In this document: positions 1 to 8,392 of the stretch, piece after piece
Layout of the letters: every line of letters begins with the position of its first letter
Numbering within the stretch: position 1 is the stretch's first letter
From: Bacteroidales bacterium
GTDB lineage: Bacteria > Bacteroidota > Bacteroidia > Bacteroidales > F082
Assembly (NCBI GenBank): GCA_017651645.1
Contig: JAGCCO010000033.1
Coordinates: 1 to 13,892, forward strand
Direction of reading: 5' to 3'
Length of the DNA: 13,892 bases
The notes under the pieces: generated by a model
Told to the model about the DNA's origin: nothing
Seen by the model: only the letters and a program-made list of their open reading frames with translations
Database searches by the model: none
Program-made: the position numbers and the translations under genes

Positions 1-439
1 TGAACAACTGCACGGCCTTCTCCGCATACTCCGGATCCTCGGCCGCGAGGCTGTATTCCGCCATCGCGATGGCCGCGAAGCACTCCGAGAACACATACCG
101 GCGCTTCTGCACCGGCTTGCCGTCGGCCGTAACCGCGAAATACATATGCCCGTCCTTGTCAAAGCAATGGGCCTCGATGAAGTCGATCGCCGAGGCCGCC
201 GCGTCCAGGCATTCCTCGCTCCCGAGCTGGATGGCCGCCAGGGAGGCGATATAGCCCCACCGGCCCTGGAACCAGACGGACTTGGTGGTGTCCATCAGGG
301 TCCCGTCCCGGTCCAGGCAGGTGAAAATGCCGCCGTTCTCCCGGTCCAGGCCGTTTTCCAGCCAGAACGGAAGGATGTCGGCAACGATGTCCGTGCCAAC
401 GCGCTGCCGACATGCGCGCAAATAGTCAGATTGATTCAA
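1..439 (-). CDS. N-acylglucosamine 2-epimerase (AGE) family protein, N-terminal part
   Basis: The first 146 codons of an AGE-fold (alpha/alpha-barrel) sugar epimerase; the rest lies beyond the left edge. Family members interconvert GlcNAc and ManNAc, or epimerise the reducing sugar of cellobiose or mannobiose, in the cytoplasm. The sequence shows LPFW at residues 23-26, a GG-x-FTCLDRDG stretch near 36-46, KSVWFQGR at 53-60, and GKPVQKRRYVFSE at 107-119; all are hallmarks of the family's N-terminal half. The catalytic histidines of the C-terminal half are not in the window, so substrate class cannot be set. No ATG exists in frame between the stop at 467-469 and the conserved region. I chose TTG at 439-437; TTG at 454-452 is the alternative. 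The coding part is much richer in GC than its neighbours. It follows the propeller gene after about 195 bases, so it is plausibly the last gene of the locus. Family call is firm, start is weak. Confidence 0.85.
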   Translation of the reverse strand, partial: MNQSDYLRACRQRVGTDIVADILPFWLENGLDRENGGIFTCLDRDGTLMDTTKSVWFQGRWGYIASLAAIQLGSEECLDAAASAIDFIEAHCFDKDGHMYFAVTADGKPVQKRRYVFSECFAAIAMAEYSLAAEDPEYAEKAVQLF

Positions 440-648
440 TGTCTTAGTTTTCAATTTATTGCAATATTAATAAAGGTTTCCTTTGGCTCATGCTTCATTG
501 TGAATTCATCCTCGTAGGTCTGTTGCGCTAGAGAAATCCATTTTTGGTCCGGTCAGTCCATTGTTCTAGGAACGGGACATCTTTGTCCTTGGCAAAGGGA
601 CTTGATAGTCGTAGATTTGGCAGCTTGCAGAGGCAACCAAAATCTTTT

Positions 649-2334
649 TTAATATTCGACAGCACTGATAGGTTGGTCAACGCCATGTGGAGAGAGTCCA
701 GGTCCACCACCTGCTGTAAAACCTAAGCTCTCGCCACTTTTCCAAGGAGATATCCAGAAAGCGTATAAATCTCCGTCACGCAGGGTAAACCTAAGCTGGA
801 CCTTTTTCCCGGCAAACCTAGACACATCAAGGACTCTTTTTTTTGTGGAATTAAATGCGGGATATAATGTGCTCCGTTTCAGGATCCTTCCCTTATTGGA
901 AAGGATTTCGATTTGAAAAGCACCGTTGACTTCTGCGTTGACGAATAAGTATTTACCGTTAAAAGTGAGTGTCTCGGTCGTCAGTGTCCTGTTGGTTTTT
1001 CCGGCATGCCGTGAAACAAATCCATCCCTGCGAAGTGTGGCAAGTCCACAGGACGAGTAGCTGTCCCACATGATATCATTCAGCCTTCTGCCACTCACAT
1101 AAAAGAAGAGTGAATCCCCGACTATGAGGGGAACCCCGCAAACTGATTGCACGTTTCCCCAATTCCACGATTCTTCCTCTGGATGGACTCCCAAGAATGG
1201 ACGGTGAGATGGTCTGCTGAAATGAAATCCGTCACGAGAGTATCCTATAAGGACTTCATTGCGTTTCTGTATCCCAAGTCTTTTGCAGTCTTGATTCTCC
1301 GGACCTTGCCAAACAGAATACTGGCCGAGCATAATACTTTCGTAGGGAACGCAATCAAAGTGATAGATTCCAGGGTCGATGTCGGGATAATCGGGATGGC
1401 GCGGCTCCATGTTATCGGGGCTAAACCAAATGACGACATTTTTGTCCATCGTTCCATTTCTTGGTCGATGTGCTAAAGAAACAGCCATTTCAGGATCCGT
1501 CGCTTCCAAATATGCTCTTGACCGTCTAGATACCGGCGTCGGGTATCTCATGCTCACACCCCAGATTTTTCGGAAAGGATTGTAAAAGACAGAAGAACGA
1601 TCGTAGATCTCACCGCTTTGTGCAACGCCCTCCGACCAATGAATTCCATCTGCCGAATACTTAAGAATGAACTGCCAGCGACCGTCCATAGAATCTCTTT
1701 CCACGTTAAAGAACTTGAATCTTTTGCAGGTATCAGGTTCCTCTTTATCTAGCCAGACGGTGGCGGCATCCCGGTCACATGTATCTACGATATTTGTTCC
1801 TTGGACTATGTCTTTGACAGGCTTTGTCCAGTGTCTCCCATCAATGGATTCAGCATAGGCTGTACAAAACCTCCCGCCGGGCTGGCTGGCACCGGTCAGA
1901 TACCACATTTTGAACTTATTATCAATTTCATCGAACCAAATCCCATCACTGAAAGGAGCCGCATAGAGGGCGCCCGAAACGGTTTTCTCCCATTCTTCCG
2001 TTGGCTCTAGGACAGGATTGCCCGAAAAATAGGAGGGAGTATGGCATACCATTTCCATATCTGTTTCTGCGATAAGGTAATCATCGACAAAAAGTTGTCT
2101 TCCCACATTGACGGGGATAACATCTGGCTTACTCTCCAGATAAGGAACTGGCATTGGATATCGCTCGGAGGGCTCATCATATCGAGGAGGCCACACCTCG
2201 GGTAAAACAATCCCATTGTACAAAACAATGCGGCCAGGCTGGCATTTAGAGCGACATGAACAGATGGCTAGGATGCAGAGAGAGCAGAAAAGGACCAAAA
2301 GGCCGACCCTGTATTTCCTAGTGTCTATTCTCAT
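649..2334 (-). CDS. Glycosidase-like beta-propeller lipoprotein (GH32/GH43-type fold)
   Basis: A 561-residue secreted protein. The N-terminus has a hydrophobic segment (about 10-25) ending in ICSC with Cys27 as the probable lipidation site, so it is likely a surface or periplasmic lipoprotein. From about residue 75 it has GRQLFVDDYLI, then repeated propeller-blade phrases: FKMWYLTG, AYAESIDGRHW, LKYSADGIHWSE, GVSMRY and IGYSRDGFHFSRP. These match proteins annotated as glycosyl hydrolase family 32-like in Bacteroidetes and Planctomycetes. A beta-sandwich-like C-terminal segment with FTLRDGDLYAFWISP and GGGPG ends the protein, as in relatives. I do not identify catalytic acids with confidence, so activity is inferred from fold only. 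Its start overlaps the end of the upstream phosphodiesterase gene by 17 bases (2318-2334), which implies co-transcription and coupled translation. A reader can take this as one of the glycan-processing enzymes of the locus. Confidence 0.75.
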   Translation of the reverse strand: MRIDTRKYRVGLLVLFCSLCILAICSCRSKCQPGRIVLYNGIVLPEVWPPRYDEPSERYPMPVPYLESKPDVIPVNVGRQLFVDDYLIAETDMEMVCHTPSYFSGNPVLEPTEEWEKTVSGALYAAPFSDGIWFDEIDNKFKMWYLTGASQPGGRFCTAYAESIDGRHWTKPVKDIVQGTNIVDTCDRDAATVWLDKEEPDTCKRFKFFNVERDSMDGRWQFILKYSADGIHWSEGVAQSGEIYDRSSVFYNPFRKIWGVSMRYPTPVSRRSRAYLEATDPEMAVSLAHRPRNGTMDKNVVIWFSPDNMEPRHPDYPDIDPGIYHFDCVPYESIMLGQYSVWQGPENQDCKRLGIQKRNEVLIGYSRDGFHFSRPSHRPFLGVHPEEESWNWGNVQSVCGVPLIVGDSLFFYVSGRRLNDIMWDSYSSCGLATLRRDGFVSRHAGKTNRTLTTETLTFNGKYLFVNAEVNGAFQIEILSNKGRILKRSTLYPAFNSTKKRVLDVSRFAGKKVQLRFTLRDGDLYAFWISPWKSGESLGFTAGGGPGLSPHGVDQPISAVEY

Positions 2335-3253
2335 TCTTCAAGAATCTGATGAGATCGTTTTGGTAATTGGTCTCCAGGATGTTGAATCCTTGGTCCACAA
2401 GCCACCCCCAGCCTTCGGACGGGCGCTTGAAGATTGACGTGTGGTCATCGTGATTGGCGGTATGTTCAGGCCAAGTAGCCGCTATGAAGGCACGGGAGCC
2501 GGATTCCAAAACTTTCGGGAGAAGACGGTAAGTCTCGGAGTCCAGGGTTTTCATCCTGAACTGGAAAGCGATCGGGTGGAGCTTCTCCAGGTATTCGTCC
2601 ACATAAGATTCGAGATGGGGAATCGTGTCTTCAATGACAGGGCAGTAAATCACGCGTTCCAAATCCTTTCCGAAAATACTCCGGGCTTTCTCATAAGGCC
2701 AGTTAAGGACGAATACGGCTTCTTCAAGAGCGTTGTTCTTGCGCAGAATATTCAGCAAGGCTCTTACTAGCGTGCCTTCTTCATGTCCCGGGATATCATA
2801 ACTGGCTTTGTCCAGATAAAGGCATATCTTACCCTTGGTGAGTCCAATGAACTCTTCCAACGTGGGCACTTCCTGATCCGTCCGTCCGCCCCAGTTGGTT
2901 TTCAGATGGAGTTTCTTGATTTCGGCCAGGGTCATTTCTGAAATGGTTCCTGTTCCGTCGGTCATCCGGTCTACCGTGTAGTCGTGCATGATGACGATAT
3001 GGCCGTCTTTGGTCATCCGGACATCCGTTTCAATGATATCGGCGCCGAAATGTAGGGCATGCCGGACCGCTTCTAAGGAGTTTTCCGGCGCATACAGGCA
3101 GTCTGCCCGATGGGCGGCAACCCAAACATAATCTGTCTTCTGTTTTGACCGGAGCAGGTCGATGGCGTTGCTCTCCTGGGCATAGGCCATCCGGCCGGAG
3201 CCAAGCATCAGACCGAGGATTACTCCCCAGGCTATTATGTTACAAGTTTTCAT
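2318..3253 (-). CDS. Secreted glycerophosphodiester phosphodiesterase family protein
   Basis: A 311-residue GDPD (TIM-barrel) enzyme. The family hydrolyses glycerophosphodiesters to glycerol 3-phosphate and an alcohol, using metal. The N-terminus is a signal peptide with predicted cleavage after AYA at residue 25, so it acts in the periplasm or is exported. Visible motifs are His48-Arg49 in AAHRADCLYAPENS, Glu75 and Asp77 in IIETDVRMTKDG, and His90 in IVIMHD; these are the two catalytic histidines and metal ligands of the family. The usual HRG is HRA here. Length is normal for the family. It begins a short operon with the overlapping propeller lipoprotein gene and lies just downstream of the susCD pair on the same strand. 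It could remove phosphoglycerol-type substituents from the imported glycan; that role is inferred from context only. Confidence 0.9.
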   Translation of the reverse strand: MKTCNIIAWGVILGLMLGSGRMAYAQESNAIDLLRSKQKTDYVWVAAHRADCLYAPENSLEAVRHALHFGADIIETDVRMTKDGHIVIMHDYTVDRMTDGTGTISEMTLAEIKKLHLKTNWGGRTDQEVPTLEEFIGLTKGKICLYLDKASYDIPGHEEGTLVRALLNILRKNNALEEAVFVLNWPYEKARSIFGKDLERVIYCPVIEDTIPHLESYVDEYLEKLHPIAFQFRMKTLDSETYRLLPKVLESGSRAFIAATWPEHTANHDDHTSIFKRPSEGWGWLVDQGFNILETNYQNDLIRFLKNENRH

Positions 3254-3279
3254 TTTTGTTAGTATTATGTGCGCTAGTT

Positions 3280-3289
3280 TTCGTACGAA
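3280..3289. repeat. 10-bp palindrome TTCGTACGAA in the phosphodiesterase leader
   Basis: A perfect 10-base palindrome between the candidate -7 element and the start codon of the phosphodiesterase gene. The position would suit an operator or a short leader structure, but a 10-base palindrome can occur by chance. Confidence 0.25.
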
Positions 3290-3326
3290 TGAAACAACTG
3301 ATACCCGGCTTCCCAGTATCTGGTAA

Positions 3327-3334
3327 CAAAGATA
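3327..3334 (-). promoter_or_regulatory. Candidate Bacteroides -7 promoter element for the phosphodiesterase operon
   Basis: The minus strand reads TATCTTTG here, an exact match to the Bacteroidetes TAnnTTTG -7 element. It lies 74 bases upstream of the phosphodiesterase start and downstream of the susD hairpin. No matching TTTG -33 element is visible at the usual spacing, so this is a weak to moderate call. Confidence 0.4.
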
Positions 3335-3484
3335 AGATTATTATTGAGGTGGGAGTGGGATGCCTGCCAGTTCTCAACAGCGTTTTTTATCTCGCTTAAC
3401 GATACCCTATATAACACGGGCAGTAGACTTCCGCCCGGACACGGTTTGTTCTATTGTAGACCGCAACCTGCAAATCAGGTAAAG

Positions 3485-3518
3485 TTCTGGGACTTGGCCT
3501 CCCAACCAAGTCCCAGAA
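3485..3518 (-). terminator. Strong hairpin after susD, probable terminator or mRNA-stabilising stem
   Basis: A perfect 13-bp inverted repeat (3485-3497 and 3506-3518) with an 8-base loop lies 47 bases past the susD stop codon. On the sense (minus) strand it is followed by ACTTTACC, which is not a strong U-tract. It may therefore end the sus transcript weakly, or protect susD mRNA 3' ends while letting some transcription pass into the phosphodiesterase gene. The 311-base gap 3254-3564 otherwise holds the candidate promoter element and palindrome listed separately, and a 5-bp stem ACCTG/CAGGT just beyond this hairpin. Confidence 0.7.
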
Positions 3519-3564
3519 ACAACCAATTTACATAACTTCGCGGGAGGTATTTTCAAGATATGAA

Positions 3565-4983
3565 TCAATAGCCGTTGTTCGGAACGAGTTTGTTACCGCT
3601 AGCATCAATTTCAGCCTGCGGGATGGGGAACAGAAGTTGATACTCCTTGGCATCGACCTGAAGGACAGAGCCACCATCATTCGCATTGACCGTGGCAAGG
3701 GCCTTTCCGGTTCTTACGAGATCAAACCAACGATGATTCTCAAAAGCCAGCTCCAACCGTCTTTCTTTTGCCACCGCGTCACGGAAAGCAGTTTGGTTGG
3801 GTAAATCGGCAAAAGTGTACTCCGTGGCATGAGCACGCTTACGGACGGAATTCAGATACTCAAGCGCTTTCGTATCACCGTATTTCTGCTCATTGAGGAT
3901 TTCTGCTGCCATTAGAAGCACGTCGGCATATCGAAGGACAACGATGTCGAAACCTAAACCACTGTTACTGCCCACGGTATCGTGATACTTGTAGTTTCGA
4001 ATACCCATGGCTCCCGCATCGATGATGGTAGCATCTTTCCGATCATCAGGATTGGCATTGAAGAGCGCAATCAGGTTCGTCGACGGAAGATTGTTGACAT
4101 CACTGCCGTTCTGCATAGGATTCGAGCTACTGGGGTAGCCTTCGCCTTGCGCTGTCTTGTCAAACTTAACCGCGAAAATGATTTCAGCGTTGTTTTTATT
4201 GGTGACAGAGAAGACGTCCGCGAAGTTTGGAAGTAGTTCATATTTCCCAATGACGCTGTTCAACTGGGTCATTGCAGAACTGTAATCGCCAAGGGTCAGA
4301 TAAACTTTTGCAAGGAGCGTGCGTGCTGCTCCCTTGGTTGCTCGTCCCGCATCTGCGGCGGGCCAGGATTCCGGAAGCGAGGCAATAGCCTTCTCCAGGT
4401 CGTCGACAATGACGGGATAAATAGCTGCCGGGGCAGACTGGGTATGTTCGAAGGCATCGTTCACATTCAACACTTCTGAAGTGATGAGCGGGACGTTCCC
4501 CCAGATACGGACCATATTGAAGTAAGTCAGTGCCCTGAGGAAATAGGCTTGTCCCGTAATCTGGGCTTTAGCGGTTTCCGAGAGTGTCACCTCGGGAGAA
4601 TTCGCCCTATCGATAACAATGTTGGCCTTCTGTATGGTGTTGAAACACGAGACCCAAGTACCCTCAACTTGCACGTTGGTGGCATCCACTGTGAAATTGT
4701 CAAATGCCGCATAACGACCACCGTTCTGAGTTGTGTTCAGATTATAGGTGTTATCTGAAGGAAGCTCCATGAAACAGGCATAACCGTTCTGGGATCCGTA
4801 TTGATCAGTACTTTGCAAGGTGCTGTATACGGCGGCAAGCGCCTGATTCATTTCGTATTCACCTTTATAGAAGCCATTGGCGCCCTGCTGGGAGATAGGA
4901 TTCAAATCAATAAAACCATTACATGCAACAGCGCAGGCAGCACAAATGAGAATAATCACTGTTTTTTTCATGATGCGCATCAT
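3565..4983 (-). CDS. SusD/RagB family surface glycan-binding lipoprotein
   Basis: A 472-residue SusD-like protein that caps its SusC partner at the outer membrane and captures glycan. The signal peptide ends in the lipobox AVAC with Cys21 as the lipidated residue. The TPR-like core phrase RALTYFNMVRIWGNVPLI and the C-terminal signatures RRLELAFENHRWFDLVRTGK and LLFPIPQAEIDAS are typical of the family. Its start ATG shares one base with the stop codon of the transporter gene (TAATG at 4981-4985 on the plus strand read in reverse), so translation is probably coupled. A second in-frame ATG lies at codon 5, just before the KK of the signal peptide, and could be the real start. Length is slightly shorter than many SusD proteins but complete. 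Confidence 0.95.
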   Translation of the reverse strand: MMRIMKKTVIILICAACAVACNGFIDLNPISQQGANGFYKGEYEMNQALAAVYSTLQSTDQYGSQNGYACFMELPSDNTYNLNTTQNGGRYAAFDNFTVDATNVQVEGTWVSCFNTIQKANIVIDRANSPEVTLSETAKAQITGQAYFLRALTYFNMVRIWGNVPLITSEVLNVNDAFEHTQSAPAAIYPVIVDDLEKAIASLPESWPAADAGRATKGAARTLLAKVYLTLGDYSSAMTQLNSVIGKYELLPNFADVFSVTNKNNAEIIFAVKFDKTAQGEGYPSSSNPMQNGSDVNNLPSTNLIALFNANPDDRKDATIIDAGAMGIRNYKYHDTVGSNSGLGFDIVVLRYADVLLMAAEILNEQKYGDTKALEYLNSVRKRAHATEYTFADLPNQTAFRDAVAKERRLELAFENHRWFDLVRTGKALATVNANDGGSVLQVDAKEYQLLFPIPQAEIDASGNKLVPNNGY

Positions 4984-7900
4984 TAGAATGAGACATTGAT
5001 ACCAAGAATGTAAGACCGGCTTACAGGGTAGTTACCGAAGTCCTCACCAGCGATAACGGCATTGCCTCCGTGGTTGGAGACTTCGGGGTTATAGCCGGAG
5101 TACTTGGTGAAGGTGAAGGGATTCGTAGCAGAAGCATAAACCCTTAAACGACCGATTCCGAACAGATTCTGGAAGGTATAGCCCAAAGAAAGATTCCGGA
5201 TTCTTACGAAGGATGCGTCCTCCACATGCAGGCGTGAGGCCCGGGTATGGCTCTTGGTGCCATATGCCCAAACGGGACGCGGAGCATCTTCAGAGCCCCA
5301 ATAACGAAGGTTGTTACCCCAGGCTTCTGCCAGATAGCGATGTGTCGCATTAAAGATTTGCTGTCCATGTTTCCCTTCAATGTTGAAGGTAAAGTCAAGA
5401 TTCTTCCAACGGAGTGTGTTGTTGAAACCCCAGGTAAATTTCGGGTTGGCATTACCAAGGATGACACGATCATCGGCGGTAACCTTACCATCCCCATTCA
5501 CATCTACATATCTAAAGTCTCCAACACCCTGACTTCCATCAATATGAGGATAGCTGTCGAATTCTGCCTGAGTCAAGAAGCGGCCATCTATTTCGTATCC
5601 GAAGAACGAGCCAAGGGATTCTCCCACACGAACGATATAGGAATCATCATTCAGACCGCTACGCTGGAGCATTTGAGTCTGTCCAGGACCGAGGGCCAGA
5701 ACTTTATTCTGGTTATGGGACATGACAATAGAGCTTTCCCATGTCCAATCGCGACCTAGCTTTTGCGTGGTAGAGAGCATGGCTTCGATACCGCGGTTGC
5801 GGACTTCGCCGATGTTCTGTAGGGCCGTAGTAAATCCAGATGACGCCGGAACGGTCACATCCAGAAGTAGACCACTGGTAGTGGACTGATATGCATCAAG
5901 AGCAAGTCTGAACATATTGTGTGCAAAGGCAGCGTCGATACCTAGGTTGATTGTTGCCGTGCTCTCCCAGGAAAGATCAGTATTCGGGGAATTCGCAGGA
6001 GCGAATCCCGCAGCGAGAGAGGAGCCAAAGTAATAGTTGTTTGCCCCCATTGTCGCAGTTCCTCCGTAGTAAGGAATATTGGCATTACCGGTGAGGCCAT
6101 AGCTGGCACGGAATTTCAGGTCGGTAACCACATTGTTTTCAGGGAAGAAGGGTTCCCGGCTGATATTCCATCCTGCAGAAACAGAAGGGAACCAACCCCA
6201 TTTGGTGTTGGCGGCGAAGCGGGAAGAACCATCGCGACGGAGAGAAGCCGTAAAAAGGTATTTATCCTTATAGGAATACATCACACGGCCAAGGAAAGAA
6301 AGCATGGAAGCTTCCTGAGCATATGATTTGCCGGTGGTCGTTGCGGCCGCGTTAATGGTGGTCACAACATCATTAGGGAAGTTGACACCCTTAGCCTGAG
6401 TATAGGCGGAATTCTCTTTTTGTGCAGAAAAACCCAATAGACCTTCCAAGCTATGGTCGCCAAACTGTTTGTTGTAGGTGAGGGTCGTTTCCGAAATCCA
6501 GTTGAAAATGGCAGAGCGCGTATCAAAACCAGTATTATAGGTGGTGGTAGGTGCCATCTCATATCGGTGGGAAAGAGATTTGGGACGATAGTAGACCCTG
6601 TTCATACCCACGGCCTCTATGCCAAGGGAAGTTTTAAGAGTAAGGGCATCAACAATGTTCCAACTGAAATCCACAGAGCCATTAAAGTTATTGGAAACCA
6701 GATTGTTCTTTACCATCGTGGCAAGGGCGACTGGATTGACTAGGGAGGCGACATTGGTGCCTTTTGCGGACTCTTGAAGCATCAGGTCGGTGGCGAGGGT
6801 TCCGTCAGCATTATAGACGGGAAGCATCGGATGGTACATTAGCGCAACAATAACGATGGCCTCGCGGGACCAAGCGTCTTCGGATGTAACCATATTGTTG
6901 TTCGTCCGGGATGCACTCATCCTAAGGCCCATAGTAATGCGATCCGTCAGTTTCGCATTCAAATTCGTACGGACACCGAAACGCTTCATGCCTGTGTTGA
7001 TGATAATACCGTCCTGATCCGTGTAGTTGCCCGAGACATAATAATTCAACTTAGAGTTGCCGCCACTAATACTGAGATCATAATTCTGCTGGAACGCATT
7101 CCTGTAGATTTCATCTTGCCAGTCTGTGTTGGTGAGACCTTGAACCCCTTGAACATATGGCATGATGTAATCCGGATATCTCCAGTTTGCGTTGGTGCGA
7201 GCACTCATCGGGTCATCAGCCGATGCTCCGGGATTATTGGCCAAGTAAGCCAGGTCACGGGCTTTTTTGGTGAAGGCCGAAAGCTCATATGCGTCCATCA
7301 CGTCGATTTTCTTGGTAATCTGAGAGATGCCCCAATACGATCCGAAATTGACGCGGGTCTTACCTTCTTTGCCCTGTTTGGTCGTGATGATGATAACACC
7401 GTTAGAGCCGCGCGAGCCGTAGATTGCCGCCGAAGCAGCATCTTTAAGTACATCAATGCTCTCGATATCGGCAGGATTAATCAGTGCCAGCGGGTTAGCT
7501 GTATATTGGTTGTAAACGATATCTGCGCTTCCTTGCATCGTATCATTTGATGCATTGCCCGACAACGGAACGCCGTCCACGACGATTAGCGGAGATCCGC
7601 TATAGTTAATGGAGTTGGTACCACGGACTTTAATGTTCACACCGGCACCAGGTGCACCGGAAGTCTGAGTGATGGTCACTCCGGGGAGTTTTGCACCCAA
7701 GGCCTGGTCGAAACTGCTCACATTCATATCTTCGACCAATTTTGACCCTTCAATCTTGGCAATGGCATTGGTTACTTTTGCGCGCGATAATTTGCCATAA
7801 CCGACAACTACGGTCTCTTCCAGGAGTTGGATATCTTCTTCGAGAACAATGGTGCGGGCATTCCGCCTTCCACGGACAGTAGTGGATTCATAACCGACAC

Positions 7901-8378
7901 AGGAGACTTCGAGTTCCGTTCCGTCGTTGATGTCCTCAAGCGAGAAAGCACCATTCAAATCCGTAACAGTTCCCTTTCCAGTACCCTTGATGATGATTCC
8001 AGCGCCTGGAATGGGATTGCCATCGGTATCAAGGACCCGTCCAGTAAATCCAGTACTACGTTTCTGCTGTTCATCCTGCTTTGAAATGGTGATCATTTTC
8101 CCGGAAAGCGTGACCTTCATTTCATCCCCGAGGAGTGATTCCAGTGCCTCTTTTACTGAAGTATTGTCAAAAGAGGCATTAACGAGTTTGTCTTCATTTA
8201 ACTCGCCTTTAAGATAGATGACCGAAAGACCACTCTGCTTCTCTATTTCTTTCAGAACGGTCCCCAGCCTTATTTGCTCGAACCGACCTGTGACAGTCTG
8301 CGCCTCTGCTCCCATGGAGAAGAGTGACGTCAGCAGGACAATGAATAGTCCGGCTTTGGTTGCGAATCTCATAAGCAT
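4983..8378 (-). CDS. SusC/RagA family TonB-dependent outer-membrane transporter with STN domain
   Basis: A 1131-residue transporter importing the SusD-bound glycan across the outer membrane using TonB energy. Domain order: signal peptide with cleavage after AEA (residue 26); STN signalling domain about 27-99; carboxypeptidase-like CarbD domain about 107-180 containing GRVLDTDGNPIPGAG; the EETVVVGYG segment near 185-195; plug with IKVRGTNSINYSGSPLIVVDGVPL and AAIYGSRGSNGVIIITTKQG; then the long barrel ending in a terminal Phe (ILGINVSF). The STN domain is the part that contacts FecR-type anti-sigma factors, and such a gene lies directly upstream, only 14 bases away, so this is a transporter that also senses its substrate. 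An alternative ATG exists at codon 3. It looks intact. Confidence 0.96.
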   Translation of the reverse strand: MLMRFATKAGLFIVLLTSLFSMGAEAQTVTGRFEQIRLGTVLKEIEKQSGLSVIYLKGELNEDKLVNASFDNTSVKEALESLLGDEMKVTLSGKMITISKQDEQQKRSTGFTGRVLDTDGNPIPGAGIIIKGTGKGTVTDLNGAFSLEDINDGTELEVSCVGYESTTVRGRRNARTIVLEEDIQLLEETVVVGYGKLSRAKVTNAIAKIEGSKLVEDMNVSSFDQALGAKLPGVTITQTSGAPGAGVNIKVRGTNSINYSGSPLIVVDGVPLSGNASNDTMQGSADIVYNQYTANPLALINPADIESIDVLKDAASAAIYGSRGSNGVIIITTKQGKEGKTRVNFGSYWGISQITKKIDVMDAYELSAFTKKARDLAYLANNPGASADDPMSARTNANWRYPDYIMPYVQGVQGLTNTDWQDEIYRNAFQQNYDLSISGGNSKLNYYVSGNYTDQDGIIINTGMKRFGVRTNLNAKLTDRITMGLRMSASRTNNNMVTSEDAWSREAIVIVALMYHPMLPVYNADGTLATDLMLQESAKGTNVASLVNPVALATMVKNNLVSNNFNGSVDFSWNIVDALTLKTSLGIEAVGMNRVYYRPKSLSHRYEMAPTTTYNTGFDTRSAIFNWISETTLTYNKQFGDHSLEGLLGFSAQKENSAYTQAKGVNFPNDVVTTINAAATTTGKSYAQEASMLSFLGRVMYSYKDKYLFTASLRRDGSSRFAANTKWGWFPSVSAGWNISREPFFPENNVVTDLKFRASYGLTGNANIPYYGGTATMGANNYYFGSSLAAGFAPANSPNTDLSWESTATINLGIDAAFAHNMFRLALDAYQSTTSGLLLDVTVPASSGFTTALQNIGEVRNRGIEAMLSTTQKLGRDWTWESSIVMSHNQNKVLALGPGQTQMLQRSGLNDDSYIVRVGESLGSFFGYEIDGRFLTQAEFDSYPHIDGSQGVGDFRYVDVNGDGKVTADDRVILGNANPKFTWGFNNTLRWKNLDFTFNIEGKHGQQIFNATHRYLAEAWGNNLRYWGSEDAPRPVWAYGTKSHTRASRLHVEDASFVRIRNLSLGYTFQNLFGIGRLRVYASATNPFTFTKYSGYNPEVSNHGGNAVIAGEDFGNYPVSRSYILGINVSF

Positions 8379-8392
8379 TAGGTTTTAAATGG

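Noticed and set aside
159..413. Minus-strand 84-codon ORF with many Arg, Gly and Pro residues.
   Set aside because: GC-rich shadow of the epimerase gene, which is conserved in the neighbouring frame.
528..710. Minus-strand 60-codon ORF overlapping the end of the propeller gene.
   Set aside because: It begins inside the propeller gene in another frame and shows no recognisable motif, promoter or family; the 455-648 gap shows nothing else.
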